Below, piece by piece: positions 1 to 11,000 of a stretch of DNA of 64,000 nucleotides (positions within the stretch are counted from its first letter, which is position 1; each line of letters begins with the position of its first letter). Location: positions 180,001 to 244,000 of the forward strand of contig JAPQWV010000748.1 of the NCBI GenBank assembly GCA_027422505.1. The letters are read 5' to 3'. The notes under the pieces were generated by a model, which was not told the origin of the DNA, searched no databases, and saw only the letters and a list, made by a program, of their open reading frames with translations. The translations under genes were made by a program, and so were the position numbers. This DNA is from Craterostigma plantagineum. Lineage: Eukaryota > Streptophyta > Magnoliopsida > Lamiales > Linderniaceae.

Positions 1-894
1 ATGCGTACATCAGCAGGAGGATAGGTACCTTAGCACAAACGAAGTAAAGTCACCAACGCCCATAAAGAGAAGCAGGCCACGACAACCGAACGGGAAGGAG
101 CAAACGAGAAACATGACCAAAGAATGCCATTACCGCCTTAACCTCACAACAAGGAGCTACCGGGATCTATTCCTAGAATCTTGTGGAACCCCATTCTGTT
201 ACGCAACATCATGGAGGAGGTCCTGACAATCAGCCAGGAGACATCCCACGATGAAAAAGCCCTTAGCCGGAGCTCCAGGGTCATCTAAATCCCATTTTTA
301 TTTACATTCTCGACATCATATTAAAATACATGTGTCATACTAACGATTACTATTATATGAAGGACGAAATCGAAGGGCCCATCCTAACGAAACATTGGAG
401 GAAGTTTGTGGGCCATGGCTTCGACCAAGTTATGAAGGTAGCCGAGAAGAAGCCTGGAGGATCTGTGCCGATTAGGGACAGACAACCCCCGCCTCTTCTG
501 GGGGCCAGTGCGGATCAAGGCTCACATCTCTATCATAATAGGAGCTCCGGGCAAGGTGGATCCCAACCTCCAACAGAGCCCAAAATTGTACACTTGAGCA
601 GTCGAAGATCCGAAGCTCCGTAGATCGTGGACCTGCGGTGAGCTTGTTGGCTGCAACGGCAAACATGACTCCAAGATCGCCGAATAAAGAAGTAGGGGGA
701 TCTATGCCTAATAAAGGCAACCACCCCCACTTCCTCCAAATTAGGTCATGCCCATTCTATCCAAAGCCTTTATCTTCATCATTGCGGGAAGACCAAATAA
801 AGAGTGTCCCGACGAGTGCCGAAGAGTTCTAAACTCATACGATCAGAGATCCAAACGCAAGTGTATTTGTGAGACGTACAAGGATGCATCGGCC

Positions 895-2393
895 GAAGTT
901 CGATTTGTGCCAGGAGATGGAACACATGTGGCCAGACCACATAACGATGCCTTGGTTAGCTCCAAAGACATGGGAAGTCCAACCTCCGGAGATACAACCA
1001 ATGAAAGGAGTCACGACGCTTAAAGGACATGGAGAAAGAGCCCATCCAATGGCGGAGGAGTCGATGAGCTCCTGACGATGAGACCCAAATGATGCTAGGA
1101 CAACAAGCAAAAGGAAGACATATTACAGAAAATGGGAGATCAGAGGATTGAGACAAAAGGAAAGGGGCCCTCTAGCTTACAACAAGATCCCGACAAGGAG
1201 CTGGTGGGATGTCTACAAAAAATACGGACCTATTCGCATTTTCTCCAAAGTATATGACCGGAGTTCGCCCGGATATAACCACACATCATCATGCCAAGAA
1301 GACGACCTATCAAATAGAAGCTCCGACCGTGCGGGACTGAAAGAGCCCAGATCCTGAAGGAGGAAGTAGACAAGCTTTTCCAAGCAGGTCATGTCCAAGA
1401 GATCCAGTTCCGTACATAGTCGGCTAATGTCATCCTTACTAAAAAGAAACGGAAAGTGGAGGATGTGCAGTGACTTCAGGGACCTGAGCAAGGCGTGTCC
1501 TAGGGATCATTCTCCATCACCCCAAGTGAATCAGCTGGTGGACTCCACCTCTGGGTGTGAAGTCCCCAGCGCCATAGACGCCTACCAGGAGATTTGGGAG
1601 GTCCAGAGGCCAGTGGGGAGGTTAGTGGCTCTCAGCCAAGAAGAGTCTCATATTCTTCAAATGCAATACGAAAGAGCGAAGAGCACGGGCGGACTGAAAA
1701 TTGCGAACAGACCTTTGAAGAATCGAAGGAATACCTCCGTAATACACATCTCCCAACAAAACATCTAATAGGGGACGAGTTGGCACCGTATTTCTCCATG
1801 GAAGCATTAGCTCCGTCTTACTAATGGAAGGAGGGACCTCCCAGAGCTGACCCACCTTATGAAGCAAGGAGCTGTTGGAGGATGAAACCAGATGATAAGC
1901 CGATCAGATCTACCCGGGATAATGGTGAAATGCGCCATCAAGCTAGGGGAGCACGACGGGGAAATCAGACAAAGAACGACCGTCAAAAAGTTCAGACCTT
2001 CTTCGATTACGTGCTTGAGACCACCAAAGGAACAGATAAGCAACAACGGGAGGTGCATGCATACGGATCCACGACTTCCCAGAGATTTGAGCCCACAACA
2101 ATCAGTCCGAATACATAGCCTTAATTCCCGACGGATCGCGAAGGAAATGGAGTAGGGAATATCATTTTGTTCCCAGATCCACAAATGGTGGTGCAACAAA
2201 CGAAGGGAATTACGAAATGAAGGACGTGAAGATGATGGAATATGGAAAAAACACGGTTAAGGAATTAACAACGGAATTTGACTGTTATGATGCAGGTCCC
2301 AAGAGAAGAAAGCATCAAGGTCGATTACTTAGCTAAAGTGGCGAGCAAGAATGTGACCTCTCATGGGGATGATATCACCTATCTCACAGTGAA
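895..2393 (+). pseudogene. Decayed Tat-type pol: protease trace, RT and RNase H remnants
   Basis: A short protease-upstream motif (ARPHNDALV) is readable near 931-957. RT begins near 1185 (DPDKELVG) and continues through TERAQILKEEVDKLFQAGH, GKWRMCSDF, KACPRD and NQLVDSTSGCE, ending near 1598 (DAYQ). The sequence then jumps to the connection region (CEQTF, GDELAPYF), so the palm segment with the catalytic YVDD motif is deleted. An RNase H segment follows (IKLGEHDGE near 1930-1975), and the RNase H tail (QVPREES to AKVASKN) lies near 2293-2353. The pieces are in different frames with stops between them. The same RT gap is seen at 42655-43520, so this is an inherited non-autonomous design, not private decay. 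Confidence 0.85.
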
Positions 2394-2924
2394 AGACAAT
2401 AGACACGGAAGCTTGTGAAAAGCACATAAGGAGTTGACGATTGGAGGACCTCTGTTCCGGAGGTCCCGAAGGACATGGAATTGAAAGACAAGAGGGGATG
2501 GACCTACCAGAAAGATAGACCTCGAATCCACATCCCAACGGAGGTCTTGGGAAGTGTGCACTTGCCTTGGGAGTTTCATACGCTAGATCGTTTTCCCCCG
2601 AAGAAAAGTCAATGGTGGACCACGGAACAGGTTACGGCTCCACATGGTGACAGAGCTTCGCCATATCTGGGATGTGATCCCCTGTAAGCTCCGTACGACG
2701 CGTAAGGATCCTATCTCATGAGACCTGTTAGCAAGTGCCATGCATAGACACGAGGAGTCGAGAGCAATAAGTCTAGATCCAAGCTGGCATTGAAGGGCCC
2801 AACCTACCTGTTAGGGACTTCTACGTGCAGCTCCGATACTCGAAGGCCCTTGTTTATACGGGACCTGCAGGCATAGCTCCGTGCAGGCATGAAGGTCCCT
2901 TGACACCAACGACTCTGGGTCGGC

Positions 2925-3062
2925 GGCGTGAATGACACCAAAGACCCCCGGGTCTGTGGCATAAATAACACCAAGGACCTCCCGATCTGCGGCGTGAATG
3001 ACAAGAAGGACCTCTGGGTCTGTGGCGTGAACGACATCAACGACCTACGCCGCGGTGTGATA
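2925..3062 (+). repeat. About 33-bp tandem repeat (four units)
   Basis: Four adjacent units share a core reading approximately GACCTCTGGGTCTGTGGCG followed by TGAATGACA. The same block recurs at 44040-44205 in the sister element. It lies between the RNase H remnant and the antisense ORF, where an autonomous Tat element would carry integrase or the 3' untranslated repeat zone. Confidence 0.75.
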
Positions 3063-3119
3063 TAAGATCGAGGATTCATATAAGTCTTTTATTATATATA
3101 TATAATAACGGTACCGAAT

Positions 3120-3485
3120 AATACGATTGATGCAAAGGTCGACGGGCATGGGGTGCACAAGACGCCAAAGATAATATATCTGCGGTGTGACATGATGCCA
3201 AGGGTCTAAGGACCTATGGTGTACAGGACGTCAAAGATAATATATCCGCGATGTGATATGATGCCGAAGGTCGACGGGCCCAAGGTGTACCCTACATCAA
3301 AGACCAATAGTCTGCGACGTGAGATGATACCAAAGGCCGACGGGCCGACGGCATACCCAACATCAAAGATAATAAATCTGCGACGTGATGATGCCCATAA
3401 GGGTGTACAAGATACCACCGCTGACGGGCTGCGGCGTACAGGACATCAAAGGCTATCAGTAGGCTTGCGACGTGAATGGTACCTA
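3120..3485 (+). repeat. About 66-bp tandem repeat (GGTCGACGGGCC type)
   Basis: Units alternate a GATGCCAAAGGTCGACGGGCC core with a CATCAAAGATAATATATCTG core and a GCGATGTGA spacer. About five diverged units are visible. The sister block is at 44270-44600. The repeated TCGACGGGCC word and the regular spacing support a true tandem array, not chance similarity. Confidence 0.75.
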
Positions 3486-4443
3486 CGAGCGAAGCTGGCA
3501 CTATAACCAGGGTAAATCGATGAGGGGATCCCCGGGGTTATAATTTTGTAGACCTAAATGTCTACTCAGATACTGAACTCGCTAAGGATAAAGAGAGCCT
3601 AGCGCAAAGCGACACCTGAGGACAACGACGACGGTCATTGCAACCGAAGGCGTGAATTCGTACTTGGCTTACGAATTGATAAGTGAGCTGGTGCTATAAC
3701 CATGCCACGATAATGATGTTCCCAGAACATCCATCAAGTCTCACAATGACGAAAGAAAATGTAATGCGGGAGAAAGGGAACTCCGATAGAACATGCGACT
3801 TGGGGAGTTAAGCTCCCCACACCATTATGTCCCGAAAGGAAAAAATGACAAAGTATTTTTTATAGGCCATCACATGATGAAAACAGGAGATGTCTATACA
3901 AATCGGATGTCCCGGGAGCTAGGAGCAACGTGCAACAGGACCTGTGGATCTCCTTCAAAGTGCAAGGCTCGAAGAGGAGCTCCGCCATCAGATCCCTGCT
4001 AGGTCCCTTCCAGATCCCCAAAGACGGCGAATACAACATATGAAACATACATTGCACAGGGAAAAAGCCCCCAACAGAGACACGTAAACATAGGGGAGTC
4101 AAGCCCCCCTAAAATTCGCAGGTCCTAACAATGTCCATAACAAGAAAAACAGAGAGATAAAAGAGGTTCGTTACAGAACATTTAAAAAGAAACGTCGGGA
4201 GACGGGGCCCTCTGGAGGAATGAAGGTAACGCTTGGGAGGTCCGAGATGTTGGCACCAGCTAGAACTCCCACGAACTTCGCTACCGTAGGGAGCCCAAAA
4301 TAAAGGATTCTCCCTTGAAGCACACAAGCAAGGAAGGTCCCGAAGGGATGACTCAGCGACAGCTCCCGAAGACCCATCGCCGTAGCCCCCATGAAGTAAT
4401 GATGCATAAAAATGGATAAAACCTTTCAAAGACAGGGAGTCCC

Positions 4444-5330
4444 TCAAATAAGAAGGCGCCAACCCTCGGCCAGGTCCTCCAAAAACTTCTTCTCAGTAGC
4501 TGTGGGAAGGAGATGCTGCTGGGCACTGGCACCTTCGACCTTCGCATTTGCCAGAGCGGCTGCAGTTTGCACCGCCACCATACGCGTGAAGTCCTCGTCC
4601 CACTCAGCTTTTAGCAAAGGAACTTCATGACGTTGCAGGAGTGCTACGTGCTCTTGCAGGAGTGCTACGTGCTCCTTCTAGCTCCGCAGCTCCTCCCTAT
4701 GCCGCTCCACCAATGCGGACCTCTCCTTCGCAATTTCTTCTTTTTCAGCTTCGAATTTCACAGCTTCCCCAGCTGCCTTCTCCTTGGTGGCCAAACTGGC
4801 CTGAACTTACTCCAAATGCCCTTGAAGGCCCTGACCACTTTCTTCTGACTCTCAGGCCGACGGCCCGTAGATGATCGGGGAACCACCTGATTTATCACCT
4901 AAGAAGACAGCAAAAGAAGTTCCAGTAGGGAAAATACCACCAAGGAAGGAAAAACCAGACGACCAAGCACTTCCATCCCTTTTTCCTTCTCGAGCTGATC
5001 TATGAAAGAGGGGAGGTCCTCTTACAAGGGTTTCCCTTGCGAAACGTTCACTGAGATCCCCCTACGGTCGCTTCCTGATATTGGCAACTTCAGCTTAGCT
5101 CCCCTGCTCGGTTTTGGTGGCATGCCAGTCTTTCTCTTAGCTCCTGAAATAAGAACAACTTCCTGATCCGCTAAGATCCCATCATCCTTGGGGGAAGGCT
5201 GACATACCTCTTCCCGAATGTATCTGGCTGCAGGAATCTCCGGAAGCATGAGAGTTGCAACAGGCGATCCGACCTGTGGACCATCGAAGTGGCTCCTTCC
5301 GCCACATCAGTCAACAGAGCGTGTCCCTTC
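4444..5330 (-). pseudogene. Antisense ORF remnant with coiled coil, Tat-type
   Basis: Read on the minus strand, 4867 to 4444 gives an almost open frame rich in K, E, A and L (EKAAGEAVKFEAEKEE, then ERSALVERHREELRS, then EKKFLEDLAEGW) with heptad-like spacing and a terminal stop at 4444-4446. One stop follows REELRS and another lies upstream. Further upstream, 5249-5022 encodes a K/R/P-rich segment (GAKRKTGMPPKPSRGAK). Antisense ORFs between pol and the 3' LTR are known in some Tat-lineage elements; their function is unresolved. A 15-bp direct duplication (GAGTGCTACGTGCTC type) inside the coiled coil repeats the residues HVALLQ. Equivalent remnants are at 45291-46274 and 21973-22218. Confidence 0.65.
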
Positions 5331-5422
5331 AAGAGGTAATGGCGGTAGGGAGGTATGGCCCATCTTACTATTTTACTCTAATTCACTTTTATTCCAAAAA
5401 TAAATTAGAGTAGGGGAGTGGT

Positions 5423-5821
5423 TGATGTGGACTAAAGTGGATGGGCCGAGGAATAAAGAATAAGAAGGGCCCAGCAAGCCCATGAAGAGGGAAAGCCTAC
5501 GATGAAGTGCGAAAATATATTGGAAGGGGATCTGCGAGGATCTCCTGGGTATAAGTATTGTCCGGGCAAAGGGGAAAACCCTTTTTGGGATTTCGGGGCG
5601 AAGGGGCAGCGAAAAAGAAGAAAAGGGGTCACAAGGACGCGTGTCGACCTAGATAGGAGGGTGCCACTGTTCAAAAAAGTTGTAGCCGCCATAAGGGTCA
5701 ATCAGTCAGTAGCTGTACTATTCATAATACCATAGGCAGTACGTCCCGTGGAAATCCTGGAGCATAACATCATATAGGTTGCTTGGAGCTGCTATAAAAG
5801 GAGGGACTTAGCCATTTTTCA
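5423..5821 (+). mobile_element. Truncated 3' LTR (U3 to just past TATA box)
   Basis: It begins TGATGTGGACT immediately after the polypurine tract GAGTAGGGGAGTGGT and aligns with the first ~410 bp of the 973-bp LTRs at 37926 and 46556. A TATA box (CTATAAAAGG) sits near 5791-5800. Homology stops after ACTTAGCCATTTTTC, so R and U5 are absent. The join to unrelated AT-rich DNA at about 5822 marks a deletion or rearrangement. Confidence 0.85.
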
Positions 5822-6100
5822 TGTAATACCCGCAAAATATAATACGGGATTATAATGTAATTAATCTGGTATATATTCGAGATAATGAAATTAAGATCCA
5901 AACGGATCCAAAAGGAAACAAGGAATTCGGCTCAGCCCAATAAAGAGATTTCAATAAATAAGGATAATATTAGGGCCCACTTAAATAGCTAAAGGCTCAA
6001 TATGGGACTTGGTCTAATGAGAAGAACAAGGCCCAATTTCATTTCTAATATAGGCCTAAACTTTAAACCAAATACATCTAGAAGGTCTTCATGGCATTAA
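5822..6100. other. AT-rich sequence without recognisable gene
   Basis: No convincing coding potential. Several short direct repeats of a GGATCCAAACGGATCC type and GGCCCA words are visible, but nothing points to a known element. It separates the truncated LTR from the TIR element. Confidence 0.4.
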
Positions 6101-6128
6101 TAATATATATATATATATATATATATAT
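6101..6128. repeat. (AT)n microsatellite at left end of TIR element
   Basis: Uninterrupted AT dinucleotides directly abut the left terminus GGCAAATC. A matching AT-rich run abuts the right terminus, so the target duplication cannot be resolved; a TATATATAT 9-mer is present on both sides. Confidence 0.9.
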
Positions 6129-6225
6129 GGCAAATCTACATATAAATCCCCCTTACCCAAACTATACATCAACTTACTCCCCTCTCTCAATTCATTTATC
6201 ACTAAACTCCCCCTTTGAAACTATT
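6129..6225 (+). repeat. Left terminal inverted repeat
   Basis: Pairs with 17262-17357 when the latter is reverse complemented. Shared blocks are GGCAA, AATCCCC, CCAAACT, ATCAACT-ACTCCCC and AAACTCCC, in the same order and at similar spacing. Identity is about 70 percent by eye. Confidence 0.65.
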
Positions 6226-6956
6226 ATATCACATAGCTACCTAATGGACACCCCTGTAAAACATAAATATTGCAACATAACCAATTGAACTCACATACTG
6301 AGGACGACGAAGAACGAAAGCAGGCGACGAGGAATGAAAAGCAGGCGAACAAAAATCAGAACGAGAACGATACAGAGCAGTCGTCCAATTCTCAGCTTCG
6401 CCTCCATAACGATCAGCGAACAAGATATTAGGGCTTCACGCGTCATCTCAACAGTACGGCCGCTTCACATCTTCGTTCGACTTTAATGTTTTCGATTTTT
6501 GTGTCATTTTGTGTTAATGTAGAGATTAGGGCTTTCATAGTTGCATTCTTGAAGGATTTCATGTCGGGCTATGTTTAATTGTGATTACGGCTCGAATTTG
6601 GGGTATGTCAATTAGGGTTTAATTATTTCATTTTTCGAATTGGGAATTTGGTGTTATTCAAATTAGGGTTGTTAGCTTCCAAATTCCCTGCTCGATGTAA
6701 AGGTATTGCATTTTTTACTGTCTTGGTATGAATCTTGGTTGTTTTTGGTTACGATAATTGAATGGTGCTTATATATGTTTTTTGGTACCGTATTACATAG
6801 TTAATTGGTACCGTAAAGACGATTTTACCTACAAGATTCGCTGAAGCACAATCACTTGAAATGGGCGACAAGATCATTTGTAAGTTTGAATTTTATTAAA
6901 TTTTATCGTGTTCTTAACGTGTTATACTGTTATAGGCTCGTTTTCTGTCGACCTAT

Positions 6957-7187
6957 TAGACTTGGAGGTGGGCTTATAAGCCCAAGTCGATCTTGTCAGA
7001 ATCTGAGTCCACGAGGGAGCAGAGTCCAGATGGCATGGATTGCGGCGTATATGCAATGTCCATGGATCGATACATCGTTGGACCGGTGGCTCGGGGAGGT
7101 ATCTTGACGAAGTTGACGTCGAATTGTATCGTGGAAGCCACGATCCTTACGGACGATCTTAGTTGCATGTTCTACTTGTTTGAGTGA
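6957..7187 (+). pseudogene. Ulp1/C48 cysteine protease remnant
   Basis: The frame around 6970-7187 contains SPDGMDCGVYAMSMDRYIVG. The DCGVYAM block preceded by a Q a few residues upstream is the catalytic-cysteine signature of the C48 (SUMO-protease-like) family, where the pattern is Q-(N or S)-x-DCG-(V)-(Y/F). The catalytic His and Asp segments are not visible upstream, so only the C-terminal active-site piece survives, ending about 40 residues later. ULP-like genes carried by MULEs (Kaonashi type) are known in plants. Here the fragment sits inside the TIR element just left of the tandem array, which supports its being transposon cargo. Not expected to be functional. Confidence 0.55.
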
Positions 7188-7261
7188 TATTTATCTGTGT
7201 TTGGAGACCGATATGCTGTTGATCCTCATAGTTTTGTGACGTGTTTATGTTTCTGTTCCAG

Positions 7262-8061
7262 GTATTTTTGTAGTACCCGAACAAAAAGATATGTAGTACC
7301 AATATTGGTAGCTTGCAGTACCAACAGTTTCTTTACTGTAGTATCATACGTAGGTCATTTGTAGTATCTTTTACGTACCATGCGAGCAGATTCGAAATAC
7401 GCCGACTCTAATTTGTGGTACCAATATAAAAACTTTTGTAGTACCTACATGTGGACAATTACGGTATCATATTATATGCTTTGTAGTACCATAATAAGGT
7501 TATGTGTAGTATCTTTTACGTACTGTGTGCACGGAGTCGAAATACGCAGATTCTAATTTGCGGTACCAATATACAGACATATGTAGTACTTACATGTGGA
7601 CAGTTGCAGTACCATGTTATATATTTCTATAGTACCATAATTAGGTTATTTGTAGTACCTTTTACGTACCGTGCGAGCGGCCTAGAAATACGGCGACTCT
7701 AATGTGTGGTACCAATATAAAGACGTTTGTAGTACCTACATGTGGACAGGTGCAGTACCCTAGTATATGATTTTGTAGTGCCAAAATTGGGTTGTTTGTA
7801 GTATCTTTTACGTGCCGTGCTAGTGGCTTTGAAATATGCGCTCTAATTTGTGGTAGCGACATAAAGACGTTTGTAGCACCTATATGTGGATAGTTGCAGT
7901 ACCAGACTACATGCTTTTGTAGTACCATAGTTGGGTTGTTTGTAGTATATTTAACGTACCGTGCTAGCGGCTTCGAAATATGTAGATGTTTGTGGTACCA
8001 CAACATAAGCTAGTGCGGTACCATGAGTAGGTTACTTGCAGTATCCTTTTCGGTACCACGT
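7262..8061 (+). repeat. Tandem array, diverged subfamily, 145-146 bp monomers
   Basis: Five to six monomers marked by GTAGTATCTTTTACGTACC at about 7361, 7506, 7652, 7798 and 7942 (spacings 144-146). Each holds four or five GTAGTACC-like words, the block CGTGCGAGCGGC and a CGAAATACG block. The sequence differs clearly from the main subfamily, but the period is the same. This is the left edge of the array next to the Ulp1 relic. Confidence 0.85.
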
Positions 8062-11000
8062 TTTAATTATCGAAAACGCGTAGATTATTGTCCAAACAAC
8101 GAATGAGAACTTCCAAAATACGGCATATGATAAAATTAAACACACGATAGCATAAAATATAAACACTAACTTTCAATCGATCAAAACTCTTGACTATATA
8201 GTTAGATGTTCTTGCTAGTATCATAATAAGTAGAAAGAAAGTTGGGATTTCAACGTAATAATCCCTAATTCTAAATATTCACCCACCAATATTGATACCA
8301 AATCATCAGTAAAGTATTTATAACTATGGTAACATAGTCAAGGACCAAAAAAAACTCGGACCGCGTCGAAAATTTACTACCCAAATTTGTAGTACTATAT
8401 ACATATATTTGTAGTTCCAATATCTAGATGTCCGTAGTACCATACCCTACCATAGCGTAGTACCATATGTAAGTTACTTGTAGTATCTTTTTCGTACCAC
8501 GTTTCTAACAATCGAAATTCCTACCCCAAATTTGTAGTACCAATATACATATATTTATAATTCCAATATATAGATGTTCGTAGTACCATACCCCACCATA
8601 GCGTAGTACCATACGTATGTTACTTGTAGTATCTTTTTTCGTACCACTTTTCTACAATCGAAATTCCTACTCCAAATTCGTAGTACCAATATACATATAT
8701 TTGTAGTTCCAATACGTAGATGTTTGCGGTACCATAACATAAGCTAGTGTAGTACCACTAGTAGGTTACTTGTAGTATCTTTTTCGTACCACGTTTCTAG
8801 CAATCGAAAACCTACCCAAATTTGAAGTACCAAATTCATATGTTTGTAGTTCCAATATATAAGTTTTCGTAGTATCATACCCTACCATAGCGTAGTACCA
8901 TACGTATGTTACTTGTAGTATCTTTTGCGTACCACGTTTCTAAAAATCAAAATTCCTACCCTAAATATGTAGTACCAATATACATATATTTATAGTTGCA
9001 ATATATAGATGTTTGCGGTACCATAACATAAGCTAGTGTAGTACCACGGATAGGTTACTTGTAGTATCTTTTTCGTACCACGTTTCTAGCAATCGAATAC
9101 CCTACCCAAATTTGAAGTACCAATATACATATGTTTATAGTTCCAATATATAGATGTTCGCAGTACCATACCCTACCATAGTGTTGTACCATACGTATGT
9201 TACTTGTAGTATCTTTTCGTACCACGTTTCTAACAATCGAAATTCATACCCCAAATTTGTAGTACCAATATACATATATTTGTAGTTCCAATATATATAT
9301 GTTTGCGGTACCATAACATAAGCTAGAGTAGTACCACGAGTAGGTTACTTGTAGTATCTTTTCCGTACCACGTTTTTAATTATCGAAAACGCATAGATTA
9401 TTGTGCAAATAAGGCATGTGAACTTCAAAATTATGGTACATAACAAAATGAAACACACGGTAACACGAAATATAGACACTAACTTTCAATCGATGAAAAA
9501 TCATGACTATGCAGTTAGATGTTCTTACTAGTATCATAATACGTGGAACGAAAGTTGGGGTTTCAACGTAATAATACCTAATATCTAAATATTAACCACC
9601 AATATCGATACCAGATCATCAGTAAAGCATTTAAAACTATGGTAACATAATCAAGGACAAAAATTAACTCGGACGGCGTCGAAAAATTCCTACCAAATTT
9701 GTAGTACCAATATCATATGTTTGTAGTTCCAATATATAGATGTTCGTAGTACCATACCCCACTATAGTGTAGTACCATACGTATGTTACTTGTAGTATCT
9801 TTTCCGTACCACGTTTCTAACAATCAAATTCCTACCCCAAATTTGTAGTACAAATATGCATATATTTGTAGTTCTAATAAACAGATGTTTGCGGTACCAT
9901 AACATAAGCTAGTGTCGTACCACGAGTAGGTTACTTGTAGTATCTTTTCCTTACCACGTTTCTAGCAATCGAAAACCCTACCCAAATTTGAAGTACCAAT
10001 ATACATATGTTTGTAGTTCCAATATATAGATGTTCGGAGTACCATACCCTACCATAGTGTAGTACCATACGTATGTTACTTGTAGTATCTTTTTCGTACC
10101 ACGTTTCTAACAATCGAAATTCCTACCCAAATTTGTAGTACCAATATACATATATTTTTAGCTCCAATATACAGAAGTTTGCGGTACCATAACATAAGCT
10201 AGAGTAGTACCACGAGTAGGTTACTTGTAGTATCTTTTTCGTACCACGTTTTTAATTATCGAAAACGTGTAGATTATTGTGCAAATAAGGCATTTGAACT
10301 TCCAAATTACGGTACATAATATAATTTAACACACGGTAAAACGAAATATAGACACTAACTTTCAATCGATGAAAAATCATGACTATGCAGTAAGATGTCC
10401 TTACTAGTATCATAATACGTAGAACGAAAGTTGGGGGGTTTCAACGTAATAATACCTAATTCTAAATATTAACCACCAATATTGATACCAGATCATCAGT
10501 AACGTATTTATAACTATGGTAACATAATCAAGGACAAAAAATAACTCGGACGGCTTCGAAAAAGTCCTACCCAAATTTGTAGTACCAATATACATATGTT
10601 TGCAGTTCCAATATATAGATGTTCGTGGTACCATACCCCACCATAACGTAGTACCATACGTATGTTACTTGTAGTATCTTTTTCGTACCACTTTTCTACA
10701 ATCGAAATTCCTACTCCAAATTTATAGTACCAATATACATATATTTGTAGTTCCAATACGTAGATATTTGCGGTACCATAACATAAGCTAGTGTAGTACC
10801 ACTAGTAGGTTACTTGTAGTATCTTTTCCGTACCACGTTTCTTGCAATCGAAAACCCAACCCAATTTTAAAGTACCAATATTCATATGTTTGTAGTTCCA
10901 ATATATAGATGTTCGTAGTACCATACCCTACCATAGCATAGTACCACACGTATGTTACTTGTACTATCTTTTTCGTACCACGTTTCTAACAATCGAAATT

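Larger units (their letters stand above)
1..5821 (+). mobile_element. Non-autonomous Tat-like Ty3/gypsy LTR element, 5' part missing
   Basis: This is the internal region and truncated 3' LTR of a gypsy element closely related to the complete element at 37926-47528; the two align from roughly position 200 (matching about 40800 onward) through the polypurine tract. In order it holds decayed protease, RT and RNase H pieces on the plus strand, two tandem-repeat blocks, a decayed antisense coiled-coil ORF, a polypurine tract (5408-5422) and the 5' half of an LTR. The 5' LTR lies outside the window or is gone. No integrase is recognisable. Every reading frame is broken, so it encodes nothing functional. 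The Tat assignment rests on the RT and RNase H motifs and on the antisense ORF before the 3' LTR. Confidence 0.85.

Noticed and set aside
1..5821. Independent protein-coding genes among the many 60-130 aa ORFs
   Set aside because: All fall in decayed retroelement sequence, and their counterparts in the sister copy at 40800-46555 are shifted or broken.
6101..6128. Definite 9-bp MULE target duplication
   Set aside because: Both flanks are AT microsatellite, so any TA-rich 9-mer would match by chance.
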